Shown: piece by piece, positions 15,159 to 17,486 of the stretch | Layout of the letters: every line of letters starts with the position of its first letter | How positions within the stretch are numbered: position 1 is the first letter of the stretch | Assembly: GCA_903914045.1 (NCBI GenBank) | Contig: CAIWNO010000197.1 | Coordinates: forward strand, 1 to 17,486 | DNA length: 17,486 nucleotides | Reading direction: 5' to 3' | Source: an uncultured bacterium | GTDB lineage: Bacteria; Planctomycetota; Phycisphaerae; Phycisphaerales; SM1A02 | Program-made: the position numbers and the translations under genes | Notes under the pieces: model-generated | The model's database searches: none | What the model was told of the DNA's origin: nothing | The model's input: the letters and a program-made list of their open reading frames with translations, nothing else

Positions 15159-15716
15159 TTAAGAAACGTCGCGCGAGATCTTTTGATAGTGCTCGCGTTC
15201 GCCGCGGCCGCGCAATGGATAATCCTTGCGCAGTGGATGCGCGGGAAAATCTTTCCACAATAAAATGCGGCGCAGGTCTGGATGATTTCGAAATCGAATT
15301 CCAAACATGTCGAACACTTCGCGCTCCATCCACTCGGCGCCGGGCCACAAGTCCGTGACGGAATCAACAAACAGCGTTGGGTCACTTTCAATACCAGTCG
15401 TGTCAATGGATGGATTCAAATACACCTTCAAACGCAAACGGCGCTCAAATTGGAAACTGCATAGGTTGTAGACCACAGCAAAGCGCGCTGGTTGTTCGGC
15501 TGGATACTCCAGGTAATCCACGCCCGCCAAATCGCTGAGAAAGTTGTAGCGGCAATTCGGATCGTCGCGCAGAAAGCGCGCAACTTCATGCAGCGATGAC
15601 TCGGGCACCATCAGCGAAGTTTGTCCACGGAATTCCGTCGCCATAAATTTGACTTGCGTGAAGCGCTCTTTGACAAGGGGCAGCGTGGGGTGATCAAGTT
15701 TGGTTGCGGCTGGCAT
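15159..15716 (-). CDS. nuoC: NADH-quinone oxidoreductase subunit C
   Basis: This 185-residue peripheral-arm subunit of respiratory complex I corresponds to the 30-kDa subunit. It lies on the cytoplasmic side and helps hold NuoD and the quinone-reducing module. Diagnostic sequence is EREVFDMFGIRFRNHPDLRRIL (starting at residue 131) followed by PLRKDYPLRG (161-170). Upstream is the usual domain with YNFLSDLAGVDYLE. Length is normal for a stand-alone NuoC not fused to NuoD. I chose ATG 15716; an in-frame TTG at 15773 would add 19 residues unlike the family. No Shine-Dalgarno is visible. Oddly, no other nuo gene is adjacent: downstream is the convergent HD-GYP gene, and upstream is about 340 bp of non-coding DNA. 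It is therefore expressed from its own promoter. Confidence 0.95.
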   Translation of the reverse strand: MPAATKLDHPTLPLVKERFTQVKFMATEFRGQTSLMVPESSLHEVARFLRDDPNCRYNFLSDLAGVDYLEYPAEQPARFAVVYNLCSFQFERRLRLKVYLNPSIDTTGIESDPTLFVDSVTDLWPGAEWMEREVFDMFGIRFRNHPDLRRILLWKDFPAHPLRKDYPLRGRGEREHYQKISRDVS

Positions 15717-16053
15717 AGGCACACAGTTTAGCCATGATGCGGCGGAAAGTGCGTAGGAATGTGGCGGCGTCAAATAGCTTATTTTTGGCGCTAAAAGACC
15801 TTGAATTGGTGGGGGTTGGCATGGACGAATTTACTTCTGAAATCTCTCATCATGTGGGCGCGGCGCCATGGTGGCTTGGTCGAACTCAAAAGCGATCGAC
15901 TTCAGTACACACGTAAGGAACCAAATTTTTTAAAGTAGGAAATGTGTTGGAAAAAAGGCACGCATTTTCAATATGCGCGTGAATCATGTCAAAGTGCGTC
16001 GGTAGCTGGCGGGCGTTCGCTGGCGGAAATAAAATCTATGCAGGGAGAGAAAA
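15717..16053. other. Gene-free divergent region between nuoC and the lipoprotein gene
   Basis: No convincing protein or RNA gene is seen in these 337 bp. The region should hold the promoters of nuoC (leftward) and the lipoprotein gene (rightward). A direct repeat GCTGGCGG occurs at 16005-16012 and 16019-16026, 14 bp apart. TAAAAT at 16030-16035 is too close to the next ribosome site to be a confident -10 box. A short plus-strand open frame at 15734-15916 has no family resemblance and is probably chance. Confidence 0.5.
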
Positions 16054-16722
16054 ATGTATCAATTTAAATTGTTGGCGGTCATGGGTGCGTTGGTGGCGTC
16101 TATTGGAGTGTCGAGTTTGACGGGGTGTAAGACACACTCTGAAAAAATTACTGCACCAGATGGATCAGTTCGAGAAATTAAAGATGTAGAGTTTTTGCCA
16201 AATTTTAATCCACTCTTGTTCACATACGATGTAAAGGACGAGGGAGTGACAGAACAAGGCCTGAAGGTTCGTAAATGGACTCCAACCAATGGTGGCTTGA
16301 CAGTATGGGAAGTTGAAGGCAATTTTTTTGGCTTTCAAATTAAAATTAAAGCGCCCATTTTATCCCGAAATGGATCGCGAACTGAAACCGTGGCGGATGA
16401 ATTCGAGTCATTGCAAGCCGGCGAATACCGTGTTTCAGCTGATTATTTTGCGAATAGCGCTGTGTTGGAAGGGCAAATTGCAGGCACTGACAATTGGCAG
16501 GTCATTGTCAGCGGTGATCTGGAAACCGTGGCTATTGCCGCCATGCGCCGTGGCTTGGGTGTGATGGATTTTGAAAATGAGTTTGGCGCGTGGAGTATTC
16601 GTGTTGATTCTCCAATTCCTGTGATTGTGACCAAGTTGAATGGTGAGATTATAAATGTGTGTGGCGTGCAAGCCACAATGAAGCCCAATTTTGACTCGAC
16701 ATTGAATGAACGATGCCGCTAA
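16054..16722 (+). CDS. Predicted lipoprotein of unknown function
   Basis: This is a 222-residue protein that I do not recognise. It has a lipoprotein signal: MYQFKLL, a hydrophobic stretch, then lipobox L22-T23-G24-C25, so the mature protein would begin at Cys25 and be anchored to an envelope membrane by lipid. Lys26 follows the cysteine. The mature part is a soluble, mainly beta-predicted domain of about 195 residues with several Gly/Asp turns and no repeats or catalytic motif I can name. There are two late cysteines (in NVCGVQ and at the C terminus, ERCR) that could form a disulfide. The start has a good ribosome site, GGGAGAG at 16043-16049, one of the clearest in the window. An ABC ATPase gene follows 69 bp later on the same strand, but a stable hairpin lies between, so co-transcription is uncertain. 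Confidence 0.8.
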   Translation: MYQFKLLAVMGALVASIGVSSLTGCKTHSEKITAPDGSVREIKDVEFLPNFNPLLFTYDVKDEGVTEQGLKVRKWTPTNGGLTVWEVEGNFFGFQIKIKAPILSRNGSRTETVADEFESLQAGEYRVSADYFANSAVLEGQIAGTDNWQVIVSGDLETVAIAAMRRGLGVMDFENEFGAWSIRVDSPIPVIVTKLNGEIINVCGVQATMKPNFDSTLNERCR

Positions 16723-16740
16723 AGCAACGGTGGGAGGAAT

Positions 16741-16768
16741 CCCGGCGGAGGCGAAAGTCTCCGCCGGG
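16741..16768 (+). terminator. Stable GC-rich hairpin with GAAA tetraloop
   Basis: CCCGGCGGAG (16741-16750) pairs perfectly with CTCCGCCGGG (16759-16768). The stem continues inward with a G-U and a C-G pair to close a GAAA loop (16753-16756), giving about 12 bp. It lies 18 nt after the lipoprotein stop. Only GTGTTG follows and there is no U-tract, so it may be a weak or factor-assisted terminator, or a 3'-end stabiliser. Confidence 0.55.
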
Positions 16769-16791
16769 GTGTTGCATGTACGCTCTGTGTC

Positions 16792-17486
16792 GTGGCAATC
16801 CATAATCAAAATGTGATTTCGCTTGAATGTGTTTCCAAGGTGTACAGCGGAAATACCCATGCGTTGCGCGATGTGTCGCTGCATGTAGGCGCGGGTGAAA
16901 TATTTGGTCTGCTTGGGCCAAATGGCGCTGGAAAAAGCACGCTTGTGAAAGTGTTGTTGACCGTGGTGAAGCCAACAGTGGCGCGCGGCGAAATGTTGGG
17001 CAAGCCGATTGGCGACAAGAAAACATTGGCACGTGTTGGGTATTTACCTGAGCAACATCGATTGGCGCCCTATCTCACGGCGCGTCAAGCCGTGGAGTTT
17101 GTGGCCGCCCTTTCAGGAGTGGACCGAGCCACCAGAAAAAAGCGCGCCGCGGAGTTGCTGGATCGCGTGGGGCTTTCAAAATGGATGGATCGGCGCGTGA
17201 ATGTTTTTTCGAAAGGCATGCGTCAACGCGCTGGCTTGGCGGCCGCGCTTGTGAATGATCCGCAAATTGTTTTTCTTGACGAGCCAACCGATGGCGTGGA
17301 CCCGGTCGGCCGCGTTGAAATTCGCGATTTGCTGATTCAGATGCGCCGCGAAGGCCGCACCGTGTTTTTGAACAGCCATTTACTAGGAGAGGCCGAGCAA
17401 GTGTGCGACCGCGTCGCCATTTTGGTGCAGGGCCGCGTTGTGAAGCAAGGTCGCATGGATGATTTGCAGAACGAAGGTTCGCGCCA
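16792..17486 (+). CDS. ABC-2-type transporter ATP-binding protein, 3'-truncated by window edge
   Basis: This is the first 231 residues of an ABC ATPase running off the right edge. Motifs are Walker A GPNGAGKST (residues 42-50, K48), a Q-loop in VGYLPEQHRL, signature FSKGMRQR (S140-K141-G142-M143), Walker B IVFLDEPTDGVDP (D163, E164), and switch His H196 in LNSHLL. The SKGM-x-QR form of the signature, with GVDP after Walker B, is typical of ATPases that partner ABC-2-type permeases (NatA, NosF and drug or polysaccharide exporters) and differs from the exporter ATPase at 2367. The start is uncertain: GTG 16792 gives MAIHNQNVISLE, GTG 16813 is an alternative, and neither has a Shine-Dalgarno. 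The permease gene should lie just outside the window. Confidence 0.9.
   Translation, partial: MAIHNQNVISLECVSKVYSGNTHALRDVSLHVGAGEIFGLLGPNGAGKSTLVKVLLTVVKPTVARGEMLGKPIGDKKTLARVGYLPEQHRLAPYLTARQAVEFVAALSGVDRATRKKRAAELLDRVGLSKWMDRRVNVFSKGMRQRAGLAAALVNDPQIVFLDEPTDGVDPVGRVEIRDLLIQMRREGRTVFLNSHLLGEAEQVCDRVAILVQGRVVKQGRMDDLQNEGSR

Noticed and set aside
15734..15916. 60-residue plus-strand open frame upstream of the lipoprotein gene
   Set aside because: No ribosome site or family resemblance, and it overlaps the expected nuoC promoter.

Overview
The window looks like an ordinary stretch of chromosome from a Gram-negative bacterium of the PVC group, most likely a planctomycete. The best clue is the gene at 10684-11916. 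It joins a four-helix DUF2231-type membrane domain to a planctomycete-type cytochrome c domain with one CxxCH. A lipoprotein with a lipobox, a periplasmic-adaptor ABC exporter and a complex I subunit fit a Gram-negative cell. No rRNA or marker protein is present, so the phylum is an inference. There are no insertion sequences, CRISPR arrays or phage genes.

Layout. 1-4240 (+): the 3' two thirds of a Kup potassium transporter, then a tightly coupled FtsX-like permease, ABC ATPase and HlyD-like adaptor (DevBCA/MacAB-like exporter). 4300-5145 (-): tandem universal stress protein. 5212-6093 (+): CDF metal exporter. 6125-7309 (-): ChrA-type transporter, diverging across only 25 bp from 7335-8161 (+), two overlapping fluoride channel genes. 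8179-8919 (+): a HEPN-family protein 17 bp downstream. 9078-10328 (-): DNA polymerase IV. 10329-10683: a divergent intergenic region with a probable promoter and a strong bidirectional terminator but no protein gene, so a small RNA or attenuated leader is proposed. 10684-11916 (+): the cytochrome fusion. 11961-12695 (-): TauE/SafE exporter. 12888-12961 (-): tRNA-Arg(UCU). 13148-15040 (+): membrane sensor with GAF and HD-GYP domains. 15159-15716 (-): nuoC without other nuo genes. 16054-16722 (+): unknown lipoprotein. 16792-17486 (+): start of an ABC-2-type ATPase cut by the window edge.

How the genes fit together. Most encode small-ion or efflux transport (potassium, divalent metals, chromate-like oxyanions, fluoride, organosulfur or sulfite anions, and an unknown exporter substrate) plus stress and signalling functions. 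Only the Kup-exporter run and the fluC-fluC-HEPN run look like true operons; the rest are mostly single genes in alternating orientation.

Points most worth following are the candidate RNA locus at 10370-10590, the asymmetric fluC pair with a HEPN gene behind it, the Kup-exporter operon, and the isolated nuoC. Nothing here is clearly a new defence or mobile system.
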